NCBI GenBank assembly: GCA_963853835.1
Contig: OY970820.1
Coordinates: 47,032,907-47,096,906, forward strand
DNA: 64,000 nucleotides
Origin: Calendula officinalis
Lineage: Eukaryota; Streptophyta; Magnoliopsida; Asterales; Asteraceae
Direction: 5' to 3'
Made by a program: the position numbers and the translations under genes. The notes under the pieces are model-generated. The model did no database searches and was not told the origin of the DNA. It worked only from the letters and a program-made list of their open reading frames with translations. Positions within the stretch are counted from its first letter, which is position 1; the number at the start of each line of letters is the position of its first letter. Below are positions 1-12,000 of the stretch, one piece after another.

Positions 1-1880
1 CTACCCAGTCTTCATCTAATAAAGCTTCATCAGCTTTCTTTGGTTCCATGGTAGATAAAAAGGTTGAGAAGAAACAAAAGTTTGCAGTTGCTTGGGGTTC
101 AAATTCTAACTTTCTTCTTGTTTGGACACCTTGTTCAATTGGACCAATAATATTAGAATGAGGATGATCTCTGTGTTCCCTTAGATTGTTTCCTAAGGGA
201 GCATTTGAAACAAGGTCAACAATATCTTGTTGTGTTGATGTATTGTCTGCCTGATACTGAGTGGAATTCTGGTCAGTATCAGACAATACTGGTTGCTGTT
301 CTTCTAAATTTTGCAAATTTGATGTGGATTCTTGAGCAGTACTGAAAGGTTCACCTTCCTCATAGGTGGAGTTGTTCAAGTCAAGAATTGGAAACTCAGT
401 ATTAGGGTTCTCAGTTATGGGAACCTCAGAATTTGATACATTTGAGTTAGACTGAGTTATTTCTTGATCAGTATCACTCATACCATGATCAACATAGTAT
501 GGGTGAGACTTGGGCTGTTCAGCAATTGAGTTTTCTGGATTGTATAGAATTTCTATGCCACTAATGTCTTCTGTTGCTGAGGTAGAATGCTCATTCTGAT
601 TTTCATCAAATGTAACATGAATAGATTCTACAATCATCTTAGTTGAGATGACATACACTCTGAAGGCTTTAGAGTGTGGAGAGTAGCCCATGAACACACC
701 TTCATTTGCTTTGGGAGCAAATTTGTTGAGATTTTGCTTAGTACTGAGTACAAAACATTTACTCCCAAAGATGTGGAAGTATTCCACATTAGGAACTTTG
801 CCATTATATAACTCAAAAGGAGTCTTTTGATGTCTCTGGACTATTGTAGCTCTATTCTGAGTAAAATTTGCACAATTGACAGCTTCTGCCCAGAAGCTCA
901 GTGCCAGTCCAACATGGCATAACAAAGTTCGTGCAGCTTCAATCAAGGTTCTATTCTTTCGTTCTACAGCACCATTTTGTTGTGGTGTGTAGGCTGCAGA
1001 GAAGTTTTGTAAGATTCCTTTTTCTGCACAGAAATCAGCCAATACGGAGTTCTTAAACTCAGTACCATGGTCACTTCTTAGTTTGTTTGATCTTGTTGCC
1101 TTTTTGAAGATCTTCTCTTTTAATGAAAGCAATGATTTCTGTTGTTGCATCGGCTTTAGTCTTAAGAAAAATGACCCAAGTGTATCTTGAGAATTCATCA
1201 ACCAGGACTAATGTATAGATCTTTTTGGCCAAAGATTGTGTGCTGATGGGGCCAAAACGATCCATATGTATCATTGTAAGAGGTTCATTAATGGAGTGAT
1301 TAACCTTTGACTTGAATGAACTCTTCTTCTGCTTGCCCATTTCACATAATGAGCATAACTTATCTTTTGAATAAGTAATAGTGGGCAGCCCTCTCACCAG
1401 TTTCTTAATACTGAGCTCATTTATATTTCTGAAATTTATGTGAGAGAGCTTCTTGTGCCATAACCAATGTAATTCTGGTTTGACTTTAGACAGCAGGCAA
1501 ACTCTAATAGTGGGGTCTATTTCAGACAGGTTGACCACATATACATCTTTTTCTCTTCTAGCAATGAGTACAGGTTGCCCTTTATCATTGTAGATGATTC
1601 CTGCAACCTTTATGAAACGAGCTTCATTATCATCATCACACATCTGGCTGATACTGAGCAGATTGTGTTTAAGACCCTCTACATAGGCAACTCTTTTAAA
1701 AGTTATGTTGCCTGCCTTGATTACCCCATAACCTCTTGTTTTCCCTATAGAATCATCTCCAAACTTGACAGAAGGACCCTTCTCTGGAGTATAGTTGAGG
1801 AGGTACTCCATACTGCCAGTCATGTGTCTTGAACAACCACTATCTAGGTACCATTTTCTGTCACCCTGCACAAGACACAA
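1..1880 (-). pseudogene. Copia pol fragment: protease, integrase, start of reverse transcriptase (element A)
   Basis: The protease active site is seen as WYLDSGCSRHMTG next to position 1850. It is followed by the GAG-pre-integrase zinc site (HKKLSH and CSLCEMGK) and the integrase core with its first Asp in IHMDRFGP (MDLFGP in the sister copies). Near 1080-1100 a one-base insertion relative to elements B and C shifts the frame, ending the first ORF at 1071. Downstream of that the correct frame is open, with no stop that I could find, from about 1080 to the window edge. It contains the GVVERKNRT integrase Glu motif, the NKFAPKANEGVFMGYS region and the ALLDEDWV approach to reverse transcriptase. 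In life this polyprotein would process Gag, integrate the cDNA and copy the RNA. Confidence 0.9.
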
Positions 1881-1888
1881 AATAAGAG

Positions 1889-4464
1889 TTAGTTCCTTTT
1901 AGGAACCCATTTTTGAATGGGACATTTGGTAGGAGAAACGGGGGATGACTTGATCTCTTTTGTTGGAGAGGTCAGTATCACTTCAGGAGAAACCTTTGAG
2001 GTTTTCTTTGGTGATACTGACTTAGTTTCTCTCCTTTTCTTTGGTACTGAGTACCTAGGACTTGAGAGATCAGTCCAGCATTCATCTCCTTTATGTCCAG
2101 TATGATGACATCTATAACATTTTCTAGGTCTGTTTCTAAACATATTTTCATAAGGAATTTTACAAAATTGTTTGACTTTTGGTTGATCAGTATGAGTGAG
2201 TTTTGCAAACTTTTGACTTAAGACTTTGATCTGATCACCAATAGATTTTAAAATGTTATTTTTGTCATTTTTTATTGGAGTTCTGATGTTATGTTTGACT
2301 GGTATTGAAGAAGATGGTTCTGGTGTCTTAGTTTTATTAGGCAGAGAAGTCTTTTTATCATTTGACTTCTTGTTTTTGCCATTTGAAGATCCTGTTGAAG
2401 TTGTTTTATTTCTATCATGTTTTAGAGTGACAACTTGAACAGGTTCTTTAGATTCTTGAGTAGTTGACTTTGCTATTCCTGTAGACTCAGTATTAGATAA
2501 AACATTTTGAGTAGTAGTGGTTTTCTTTCCTGTAGACTCAGGTTCTTTATATATCTCAAAAGTAGTTGTGTTAAATAAAACTTCAAATGGAGGAACAGCA
2601 GAAGTGTCATACTGCACAACTTCGAGGTCAGTATCAGAAATTTCTTTTTCAGGAAATTCAATACTGAGCTCTTGTAGTTCAGTATAGCACTTAGAACAGA
2701 TGGAAGGACCAATTTGTTTTTCAAAAATAATTTTATCCTCATCATCTGACTCAGTTTGACATCCAACTTCATAAAAAGTTTTTACTTTTACAAACTGAAT
2801 AGGGTTCATATCAGAAAATTCTTCAAATAAATCAGCAAAATTATTTCTATTTTTTAACTGAGGATCAACACCAAGTGCAGCCCTCACATTTTATGAAAAT
2901 TGTTGATTTAGACATTTATTTAATAGATGCATTTCCCCAAGATTTACACTGGTTTTCAAATTTTTCTTCTTCTAACTTGTGTAAATGAGCTTTATCAGCT
3001 AATCTTTGGTTCATGTCTTATAAGTTTAAAAATTGAGTTCTAAATCTTTAAAATTTTGCTAATTTATCTAAATGTTCATTATTTACCCTTTCTAGTTCAA
3101 GAATTGTTAATTTTAAAGCTTTTTCTCTCTGTACTAAAGTTTTAAGATCAACAATCATATACTCAAAAATCTTTTCTTTTTCATTCACTGAATAAGTTTG
3201 AAAGGAACTCACCTTGTACAACTGAGTGGAATCCCAATCAGTATGAACACTCAACCTCTCAACTTCTTTGATATCTCTTTCAAAGGAGCTCTTCAAATCT
3301 TCATCAGTAAAAGCCATGAAGGCTTTATTCTCAATCTCTTCCTCATCATCACTTATATCCTCATCCATCCAAGCCTTGGAGTAAAGTGCTTGATGAGGTG
3401 CTCCATTCCCTGCTGCATTCTTCCGCTTGCTCCAGTTCTTTAGTTTGACATACTTGTCTTTATACCTTTTAGCTCGGTATGCAATCTTGTCACTCTGATC
3501 AGTTTCAGTTGACTTGGTATGACAATTAGCAGCAATGTGCCCAGGCTTTCCACACCTATAGCAAAGACCTGATCTTGGGTCAGTGTTGGAAGAGCTAACA
3601 CCAAGCCTCTTCTTTTTCAACTGATCCAGCTTCATAGACATAAGAGCCATTTGAGTTTCAAGCTCTTCTGCCTCAACATCAGCAAGATCAAGTTCTGGTT
3701 CTTCAGGCTCAGTTACAGTATATGCCTGTTGCACAACTAAAGCCATGCCAGTGGAAGACTTGTCAGTTTTCTTCCAGTTGATCAGTCTTGCAGCATTATT
3801 CTCCTCATGATTCAACATCAACCCATACAAAGTTTGGAGAGTGTATGATTCAATGTTTTTAGCAGCATTGACAGAATTTGTCATGTCAAGAAATTGTTGG
3901 GGAAGACTATCCAAGAACTTTTGAACAAGCTCTCCTTCCTCCTTCACAATGCCTACAATGATTAAATCATGGATAACAGTATTGAACATGTTATATAGAG
4001 TAGTGATGTCTTTATTTGGACTTGAGAAGAAATTTTCATACTTCCTTCTCATGTTGCTCTTCCTCTGCAACTTCACCTTTGGTGTGCCCTCATAAGTGAC
4101 TGATAGGCTATCCCACATAGCCTTTGCTGTTGGCAATTTCATAATTGCATTTAGTATCTCTTTGGTAACAGCATTACCAATCACTCCCTTTGCTCTTGAG
4201 TCTAGACTGAATAACTGACGGTCAGTATCAGTCCAGGTGTGTTTCAGTTTAGGAACTGTTCTTGTGCTCTCAGGAGCATCATCAGTAGCAGCAACGGGTT
4301 CCACTGTGTGTGGAATGATAGGACCATCATTAAGCACAGTGAGCATCTCATGATGAATAGATTCAAGATACCACTGAGCTTTAAGCTTCCATTGATGAAA
4401 AATATTTTCCATCAAAGATGGGCACTCCCTTTCCAGACATAACAGGTGTAATGATTGTTGACAT
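1889..4464 (-). pseudogene. Copia gag (element A), broken in several places
   Basis: The family start codon is at 4464 (MSTII...). A one-base insertion near 4405, in the run just after GVPIFDG, shifts the frame, so the visible 455-residue ORF restarts at 4415 and ends at 3048. It contains the conserved Gag core and a CCHC knuckle, CYRCGKPGHIAANC. Stops interrupt 3047-2888, including one just before RAALGVDPQ. A second open stretch, 2887-1889, carries a second CCHC knuckle, CYRCHHTGHKGDEC, and ends in KWVPKRN followed by TAA at 1889-1891. Gag would form the virus-like particle and bind the element RNA. Two knuckles about 300 residues apart are shared with elements B and C. Confidence 0.88.
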
Positions 4465-4548
4465 TTTGGATTTTTGAGTGTTTGAGAGATAAGAATATGG
4501 AATGGCTGCCAGGGTAATAGATCGACTAAATAATAATTAATTTAGCCT

Positions 4549-4560
4549 GCTCTGATACCA
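4549..4560 (-). other. Primer binding site of element A
   Basis: The minus strand reads TGGTATCAGAGC two bases inside the LTR end. This matches the 3' end complement of initiator tRNA-Met, the usual primer of plant copia elements. Confidence 0.9.
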
Positions 4561-4562
4561 GT

Positions 4563-5066
4563 TGTGAGGTCACAACAACCCTGGTTTGTAATGTTAATTG
4601 ATAGGTTATTATACTTAATGAAATATTAAAGTGATAACACAAGAATATAGTGAACGTATAAATCCACTAAGTGTGGCTTGTTGCGGAATAACAAGACCAC
4701 TGATCAATTACAAAATGTATGGAAGTGAATACGTGAATTGGTAACTACTCCTTTGCAAGATGATCTCTATTTATAATGTTTATAGAGATCTTACATAATG
4801 GCAAAGGAGTAACCGAAGGACTAAACTAAGGAAATGACTAAGATCAAGGGATTTGATCTTAGTCCGTTACAATACTGACTTGTAACTCAGTCCTTCAACT
4901 CAGTATTGGATTTCCAATACCGAGTGCTGATACTGAGTGGCCAATACGGGCCAAACTCAGTATTACTCCTAAACTCAGCTAATTTATTCTACTATTTATT
5001 CTAAGCTAGTCTAGGTTGTTTTGTTATCCTAAGATTCACAAAGGGGTAAGGCTTTTTGCCTTAAAA
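4563..5066 (-). repeat. 5' LTR of element A (about 504 bp)
   Basis: On the plus strand it begins TGTGAGGTC at the PBS side and ends GCCTTAAAA, where B and C have GCCTTAACA, so the terminal dinucleotide is mutated. A TATAAATAG box on the minus strand (4767-4775) lies inside a GATCTCTAT/ATAGAGATC inverted repeat, and a second inverted repeat GACTAAGATCAA/TTGATCTTAGTC follows. The body aligns with the LTRs of B and C over its length. Confidence 0.88.
4767..4775 (-). promoter_or_regulatory. TATA box in the LTR of element A
   Basis: TATAAATAG on the minus strand, inside the loop of a short LTR hairpin. The same box sits at the same place in all LTRs of elements B and C, so it is the likely Pol II promoter of the family. 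Confidence 0.6.
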
Positions 5067-5150
5067 TTAGAATATAACCATAGTAGTCTTAACATGTAAA
5101 TGTTGAAATTAATCGCTTATGATTAAAATATATGTTGTTTAATCATTTAA
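5067..5150. other. Unique-looking flank repeated near 7995
   Basis: A segment reading CATAGTAGTCTTAA...GAAATTAATCGCTTATG occurs here (about 5080-5140) and again near 7996-8060, in the same orientation. It precedes a palindrome block in both places. No coding trace. Confidence 0.6.
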
Positions 5151-5735
5151 GATTTAATCATCGATGATTAAATAATAAGACTAGGTTTAATCATTGATGA
5201 TTAACCGTGTTATGATTTAATAAGCAAAGTATAATCATCTATGATTAAGTATCAAGCTTTATCATTGATGATGTTTAATCATCGATGATTAAAAGAAGGT
5301 GATATGTTTAATCATTAACGATTAAACTTGGGTTTGGTTGAATCATCGATTATTTAGGGCTTTGTAAAAATAGAAAGAATTTAATAATTAATGACTAAAT
5401 TAATCTGAATTTTTATAAGATGATCTTTAATCATCAATGATTAAACTTGGTGTTGTGTTTAATCATCGATGATTAATAAAACAATTCTATTTTTAAAATC
5501 AAGGATGTTGTTTAATAAATCGATGATTAAAGAAAAGAACATGTTTTAATCATTGATGATCAAAACATCTTAACATTTTCCACAGCCAAGAAAAATCATC
5601 TATCATTAAACTAAAAACATCAAAGAATAATCATTGATGATTAAAATACAAAAACAACTTTAATCATCGATGATTAACCAACAATTTCATTTAATTACCC
5701 AAAAAAATTCTTTAATCATCGATGATGATCTTTTT
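5150..5735. repeat. Palindrome block P1 (TTAATCATCGATGATTAA family)
   Basis: About a dozen or more full or decayed copies of the palindrome, spaced irregularly by 25-60 bases. Spacers differ from copy to copy, and many units have one or two changes in the ATCGAT centre. It lies just upstream of the TATA box and start of the PB1-like gene. Confidence 0.85.
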
Positions 5736-5774
5736 TTGAAAAAGAAGAGAGTTGCAGAGTTTTTTAGGCTCAAC

Positions 5775-5783
5775 TATAAATAG
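5775..5783 (+). promoter_or_regulatory. Candidate TATA box for the PB1-like gene
   Basis: TATAAATAG in a short stretch free of palindromes, about 335 bases before the first candidate ATG at 6111. The sequence between is AT-rich and lacks ORFs, as expected for a plant 5' leader. The assignment rests on position and motif only. Confidence 0.45.
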
Positions 5784-6110
5784 GCATAATGATGACCTTT
5801 TTGAAAGCACAAATACAAATTAAATTAAAAATGATTTTTTGTCTCCAAGTAAACCACACCAAAGCCAGAGAAACTTAATTTAATGTTCACACTTATTAAG
5901 TTCCTGTGAGACAGTTCAATATAAAATTCTAGTACTGTACTTTTTTTTGAACGGATTCTAGTACTCTACTTATTTATTGATTTGTTTCTTATTTATTGAT
6001 TTGTTTTTCACAATGCTTGCTTGACCTAGAAAAATCAAACACACAGAAAAAATGATTCGTTCTCTGCAAATTGAGATAATTCCTTCGATAATCAATTTCA
6101 CTCCAGCAAA

Positions 6111-6876
6111 ATGTATGAAAAATTTCTTTTTAGAAACGAAGATATTGTCTTTGATACAGACGAAATATACGGTAAATTCATATCTGTTATTTCCTTTAAT
6201 TTGATAGCTACTTTAAAATTTCCCCATGTTTGGGAAAAGCTTATTTAAGGGGATTTTACGCTTATTTGCTTATTAAGCTCGAAAATTAGAGCACTTTTGG
6301 ATATTAATAAGCTAATAAGCTTAAAAGCCCCTTAAATAAGCTTTCCCAAACATTCCCTAATAATGTCATTTTCTTAATTCAACAGCGGGCTTAAAGAACA
6401 TGTTTTCTTTAAAAATAAATTATCATGGAAAGTTCACAGAGTTACCCAATAGGAAGTACATTGAAGGTAAAGTTTCATATGTTGATTACATTGATGTCGA
6501 TGACTTTTCTGTACACGAAATGTATTATTATTTGCAAGAATTGGGATGTTCTACACGTTATAGGAATTATTGCAATTATAAAATCCCTAACAGTAATCTT
6601 GATTATGGATTGAAACCTTTGTATTCTGATGATCATATTAGAACCCTAATTAAAGTAGTTGAAACTTGCAAACTAATTGAAGTTTTTGTTGAGATTGGGG
6701 AAACTAAAATTGATGAACAAATTCAAAAGTTAGTCGAAAACCTGGATACGCGCATAATGTAGTTGATAATAGAGCAAAGAATGTAGTTGATGAGGAGATT
6801 TTTGTTGATGTCACTTCGTCTAAGAGGACAATATCATCGGATGAAGAAAAAACTCAAGACACATCAACAAGTAAAG
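6111..6876 (+). pseudogene. PB1-like domain protein of a plant MULE-type transposon, frameshifted
   Basis: Exon 1 (6111-6171, MYEKFLFRNEDIV...) ends in G at a GTAAAT donor. The acceptor TTCAACAG at 6385 restores the frame into an ORF starting KNMFSLKINYHGKFTELPNRKY. The pattern of a FSLKI-H-GKF opening, then Y-D-DDFSVHE, then a YxK...S-LDYGLKPL middle, then KLIEVFVE, matches the PB1-like domain I know at the front of many plant MULE transposon proteins. The ORF stops at 6762, but one base out of frame the sequence continues NVVDNRAKNVVDEEIFVD and reaches a GTAAG donor at 6877, so a single-base shift near 6750 broke it. Some or all of 7121-7958 may be later exons of the same gene. Function is inferred; the domain probably mediates protein-protein contact. 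Confidence 0.7.
6221..6358. mobile_element. Foldback MITE inside intron 1 of the PB1-like gene
   Basis: The two ends are near-perfect inverted repeats of roughly 50 bases. The left end contains GTTTGGGAAAAGCTTATTT, and the reverse complement of the right end reads GTTTGGGAAAGCTTATTT in register. The loop is short, so the whole element of about 140 bp would fold as one hairpin. This is the form of a hAT-like or similar MITE; I did not find a clear target duplication. Confidence 0.75.
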
Positions 6877-7246
6877 GTAAGACCTGTCAGTTTATAAATG
6901 GGTTTGCAGTTATAATACACGTATTTTGTTCAAAAACGCATGAGAATTGTTCGTATTAAATTAACTGTACGAAAATGTAGTTTAATTCATGCATTAATAA
7001 AAAAGTTATTTTTTTTGAAGTTATGACTGATTAAAAAGACTTTTCTTTTTTAGAGTGGTGTTAAATCTTCATATGAATATAAATGATAAAAAAAATCTAA
7101 TTTTTTGTTAATTTATGCAGATATGAGAAATGAAGAAACAGAAAAATAGATTGGTGTGCTTATCTTCTCGATCGGGAAACAGATATGACATAAGGATATA
7201 AGTCACCATTTTTAGTCACCATTTTTAGTCTTGATCGAGGGACTTT
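6877..7246 (+). other. Intron-like sequence with a duplicated exon fragment
   Basis: AT-rich, with no long ORF. A candidate acceptor TTTATGCAG ends at 7120. The segment ATAGATTGGTGTGCTTATC occurs at about 7147 and again at about 7279, so a short coding piece was duplicated. The 15-base phrase TCACCATTTTTAGTC is also repeated in tandem near 7203-7232. Confidence 0.5.
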
Positions 7247-7958
7247 TTGAACAGAATTGGAAAGAATACAGATCTTAGAACAATAGATTGGTGTGCTTAT
7301 CTTCTCGACTGTCTTGTCACAACAAAAAATAAATTCAACCCGAAATCAGAAACTTCTTTCTTCTTCGGGCCATCAGCATATCTAGTTGTAAGTGACATAT
7401 TTTTTATATTTAGTACATTATTAAATAACATAAAAATTCGTGTTTCGAATTTTGATTTAATTAACTTATGTAATATTTAATTTTATATGCAGTTAATGTA
7501 TGTTCATCATATGAAAATTGATTATTTAAAAGCTTCTAGAGAACGTCCAGTTATTTCTCATTGGACAACTGAGCAAATAAAAATTGTAGAGAACACGGAG
7601 ATATTAGCAAAGTGCTTAGGTGATGGTGACTTATATCCTTATGTCAATGATGAATCTGAGAAGGTAACAATTGTAATATTAGTTATTCATATAATATTTA
7701 CATAAAAATTTAGAAAAAAACACATTGATATAAACATTTTGATAAATATATTATTTTGCAGGAAATTGAAAGAAAAATAAAAAATTTGATTGAAAAGATG
7801 GGCAGTCTTAATGAAAGATCAAAGAAGCTTTTGAATGATGCTGTTTCAAAGTACCCAAATAATGAAACATTTAAAAGATGGAATACAAAGTATTCTCAAA
7901 ATTAGTTAATGAAGCTGCTGATAAAGATAAAGTTGTTATGGAAGTGGAAAATATTTAA
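7247..7958 (+). pseudogene. Spliced transposon-associated gene of unrecognised family, 3' exons
   Basis: Three exons fit together in phase 0. The first (to 7387) encodes TIDWCAYLLDCLVTTKNKF, then FFFGPSAYLV, and ends at GTAAGT. The second (7493-7663, after TATATGCAG) encodes LMYVHHMKIDYLKASRERP, then a stretch including HWTTEQIK. The third starts at 7762 after TTTTGCAG. The WC-Y...F-GP...L...YV-H-K...W-T pattern resembles proteins linked to Ulp1-type plant MULEs, but I cannot name the domain. Near 7875 a single-base shift separates KLLNDAVSKYPNNE from the likely true ending NEAADKDKVVMEVENI, stop at 7956-7958. No upstream start is clear. It may be the continuation of the PB1-like gene. Both introns are about 100 bases with consensus ends. 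Confidence 0.55.
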
Positions 7959-7994
7959 GTTTTTGTGATGTAGTTCAGGATAAATTATGATTAA

Positions 7995-8415
7995 TCATAG
8001 TAGTCTTAATATGGAAACATTGAAATTAATCGCTTATGATTAAAACTATATGTTGTTTAATCATTTATGCTTTAAAGCCAGTTTTATCATCGATGATAAC
8101 AACATCAGTGAATTTTAAAACAAAATTTTTTTTAACAATAATTGATGATTAAACACAAAAACAATCGGTTTTAAACTGTTTAATCATCGATGATTAAAAG
8201 AAAATGTCAAAGATTAATCATTAGAAATTAAAGAGCATTTAATAAAAAATTCAGACTAGTTCAATCATCGATGATTAAAGCCAACCTCAAAGTTTAATCA
8301 TCGATGATTAACATTATAGTCAAGAGTAATCATCGATGATTAAACAGCATCTTATAGAGAATTGAGAAACTAAAAACCGTAGGCAAGGTTAATCATCGAT
8401 GATTAAACAGTTTAA
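7995..8415. repeat. Palindrome block P2
   Basis: Begins with the flank repeat shared with 5080, followed by roughly ten copies of the palindrome with variable spacers. The last copies (about 8280-8410) are exact. Confidence 0.85.
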
Positions 8416-8535
8416 AACCGATTGTTGGCTTTTATCTATAGGATCTTCACTTTGATAATTGTTTATCTCATCGTCAGTTGAAGAGTCGATTTCAATATAT
8501 TTAGCAGGATAATTGTTATCGCTTTGGGAACTCAT
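8415..8535 (-). CDS. Short acidic ORF, possible first exon (unrecognised)
   Basis: From an ATG at 8535 the minus strand reads MSSQSDNNYPAKYIEIDS, then TDDEINNYQSEDPIDK. It is a serine- and aspartate-rich stretch like the disordered front of many plant transposon proteins. It runs into palindrome block P2, where any further coding is lost, and I see no convincing partner exon. It may be an isolated chance ORF. Confidence 0.25.
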
Positions 8536-8599
8536 GTTTAATAACAAGTAAAGTTTTTTGATAATAATTTTCTTGTGATAAAAGGTTACCATTTTAGAA

Positions 8600-9030
8600 G
8601 AATATTGTTAACTTTATATAATAACCAAGGACCTCGAAAGATGCAGCCAATTAAAAGAGGGAAAATCAATCGTCAATTGAAATTTAAGCGCGTAAATTAA
8701 ATGCATCGACTAAAAAGTATCAAAAAAGTAGTTGTAAGCCTGTAAGACAAGCTGTAATTTTGTACCCTTCATGATACTGCATTAATATTTGTCGTTTTAG
8801 ATAAAAAATGAAGATAAGTATTGAAAAGTAACAGTAAGAGTAGCTGTAATTTTGTACCATTCAGGAATATATCATATTTGAATAGCATGTTTAATAACTT
8901 TTACACCCTTCATGAATTTAGCATTTTTCTAGGATGTTTAATGACTTTTATGAAGCACTTCTTTTGCATAGGATGTTTAATGACAAGATTAAAATAGTCC
9001 CTTTTTTTTCGAAAGATTTAAAAAATGGAG
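8600..9030. other. No gene seen; AT-rich spacer
   Basis: I see no ORF, RNA gene or inverted repeat here. Two loosely related phrases (TAATTTTGTACCCTTCATG and TAATTTTGTACCATTCAGG) occur near 8756 and 8850, and AGGATGTTTAATGAC appears twice near 8931 and 8969, suggesting decayed local duplication. Confidence 0.6.
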
Positions 9031-12000
9031 ACAAGGTTAATCATCGATGATTAAACTTTTTAATCATCGATGATTAAAAGAAAAATTCAAACAACATTTT
9101 CTTATTTTTAAAAAACAGATTGAAATCATCGATGATTAAAACACAACACCAAAGTTTAATCATCGATAATTTAATGGGAAATGATGATTAAACCCAACCA
9201 CAAAGTTTAATCATCGATGATTAAAAATATAGTCAAGATTAATCATCGATGATTAAACATATAGTCAAGATTAATCATCGATGATTAAGCATATAGTCAA
9301 GATTAATCATCGATGATTTAACATATAGTCAAGATTAATCATCGATGATTAAACAGCATCTTTGATTTTAAGAAACGACTTGTTTAATTTAATCATCGAT
9401 GATTAATGATAAATGATGATTAAACTCAACCTAAAAGTTTAATCATCGATGATTAAACATATAGTCAAGATTAATCATCGATGATTAAACAACATCTTTG
9501 ATTTTAAGAAACGAATTGTTTAATTTAATCATCGATGATTAATGATAAATGATGATTAAACCGAACCTCAAAGTTTAATCATCGATGATTAAACATATAG
9601 AAAAGATTAATCATCGACGATTAAACATATAGTCAAGATTAATCATCGATGATTAAACAACATCTCTGATTTAAAGAAACGCATTGTTTTATTAATCATC
9701 GATGATTAATGAGAAATGATGATTAAACCCAACCTCAAAGTTTAATCATCGATGATTAAACACATAGTCAAGATTAATCATCGATTATTGAACAACATTT
9801 TTGAATTTAAGAACATAATTGTTTTATTAATCATCGATGATTAATGATAAATGATGATTAAACCCAACCTAAAAGTTTAATCATCGATGATTAAACATAT
9901 AGTCAAGATTAATCATCGATGATTAAACAGCATCTTTGATTTTAAGAAACGAATTGTTTTATTAATCATCGATGATTAATGATAAAATAATGATTAAACC
10001 CAACCTCAAAGTTTAATCATCGATGATTAAACATATAGAAAAGATTAATCATCGATGATTAAACATATAGTCAAGATTAATCATCGATGATTAAACAACA
10101 TCTCTGATTTAAAGAAACGCATTGTTTTATTAATCATCGATGATTAATGAGAAATGATGATTAAACCCAACCTCAAAGTTTAATCATCGATGATTAAACA
10201 TATAGTCAAGATTAACCATCGATTATTGAACAACATCTTTGGTTTTAAGAACATAATTGTTTTATTAATCATCGATGATTAATGATAAATGATGATTAAA
10301 CCCAACATCAAAGTTTAATCATCGATGATTAAACATATAGTCAAGATTAATCATCGATGATTAAACAGCATCTTTGATTTTAAGAAACGAATTGTTTTAT
10401 TAATCATCGATGATTAATGATAAATGATGATTAAACCCAACCACAAAGTTTAATCATCAATGATTAAAACATATAGTCAAGATTAATCATCGATGATTAA
10501 CCAGCATCATTGATTTAAAAAAAAGAATTTTTTTAATAATAATCGATGATTAATAGAAATCATGATTAAACCCAACCTCAAATTTTAATCATCGATGATT
10601 AAACATATTGTCAAAATTTATTATCGATGATTAAACATATAGTCAAAGATTAATCATCGATGATTAAACATATAGTCAATATTAATCATCGATGATTAAA
10701 CAGCATCTTTGATTTTAAGAAACGAATTGTTTTATTAATCATCGATGATTACAGATAAATGATGATTAAACCCAACCTCAAAGTTTAATCATCGATGATT
10801 AAAATTATAGTCAAATATTAATCATCGATGATTAAACCGCATCTTTGATTTTAAGAAACGAATTGTTTTATTAATCATCGATGATTAATGATAAAATAAT
10901 GATTAAACCCAACCTCAAAGTTTAATCATCGATGATTAAACATATAGAAAAGATTAATCATCGATGATTAAACATATAGTCAAGATTAATCATCGATGAT
11001 TAAACAACATCTCTGATTTAAAGAAACGCATTGTTTTATTAATCATCGATGATTAATGAGAAATGATGATTAAACCCAACCTCAAAGTTTAATCATCGAT
11101 GATTAAACATATAGTCAAGATTAACCATCGATTATTGAACAACATCTTTGGTTTTAAGAACATAATTGTTTTATTAATCATCGATGATTAATGATAAATG
11201 ATGATTAAACCCAACATCAAAGTTTAATCATCGATGATTAAACATATAGTCAAGATTAATCATCGATGATTAAACAGCATCTTTGATTTTAAGAAACGAA
11301 TTGTTTTATTAATCATCGATGATTAATGATAAATGATGATTAAACCCAACCTCAAAGTTTAATCATCAATCATTAAAACATATAGTCAAGATTAATCATC
11401 GATGATTAACCAGCATCATTGATTTAAAAAAAAAAGAATTTTTTTAATAATCATCGATGATTAATAGAAATCATGATTAAACCCAACCTCAAATTTTAAT
11501 CATCGATGATTAAACATATTGTCAAAATTAATCATCGATGATTAAACATATAGTCAAAGATTAATCATCGATGATTAAACATATAGTCAATATTAATCAT
11601 CGATGATTAAACAGCATCTTTGATTTTAAGAAACGAATTGTTTTATTAATCATCGATGATTACAGATAAATGATGATTAAACCCAACCTCAAAGTTTAAT
11701 CATCGATGATTAAAAATATAGTCAAAGATTAATCATCGATGATTAAACAGCATCTTTGATTTAAAGAAACGAATTGTTTTATTAATCATCGATGATTAAT
11801 GATAAATGATGATTAAACCCAACCTCAAAGTTTAATCATCGATGATTTAACATATAGTCAAGATTAATCATCGATGATTAAACAGCATCTTTGATTTTAA
11901 GAAATGAATTGTTTTATTAATCATCGATGATTAATGATAAATGATGATTAAACCCAATCTCAAAGTTTAGTCATCGATGATTAAACATATAGTAAAGATT

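Larger units (their letters stand above)
1..5066 (-). mobile_element. Ty1/copia LTR retrotransposon A, 5' part, cut by the window edge
   Basis: Read on the minus strand, the order is LTR (5066 to 4563), primer binding site (4560 to 4549), gag, then protease, integrase and the first part of reverse transcriptase, running off the window at position 1. The order PR-IN-RT defines Ty1/copia. It is the same family as elements B and C: the gag and pol sequences align almost without gaps by eye. The rest of pol, the third ORF and the 3' LTR should lie to the left of this window. It carries a frameshift in gag and one in pol, so it is a dead copy. The target duplication cannot be checked because only one end is visible. 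Confidence 0.93.
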
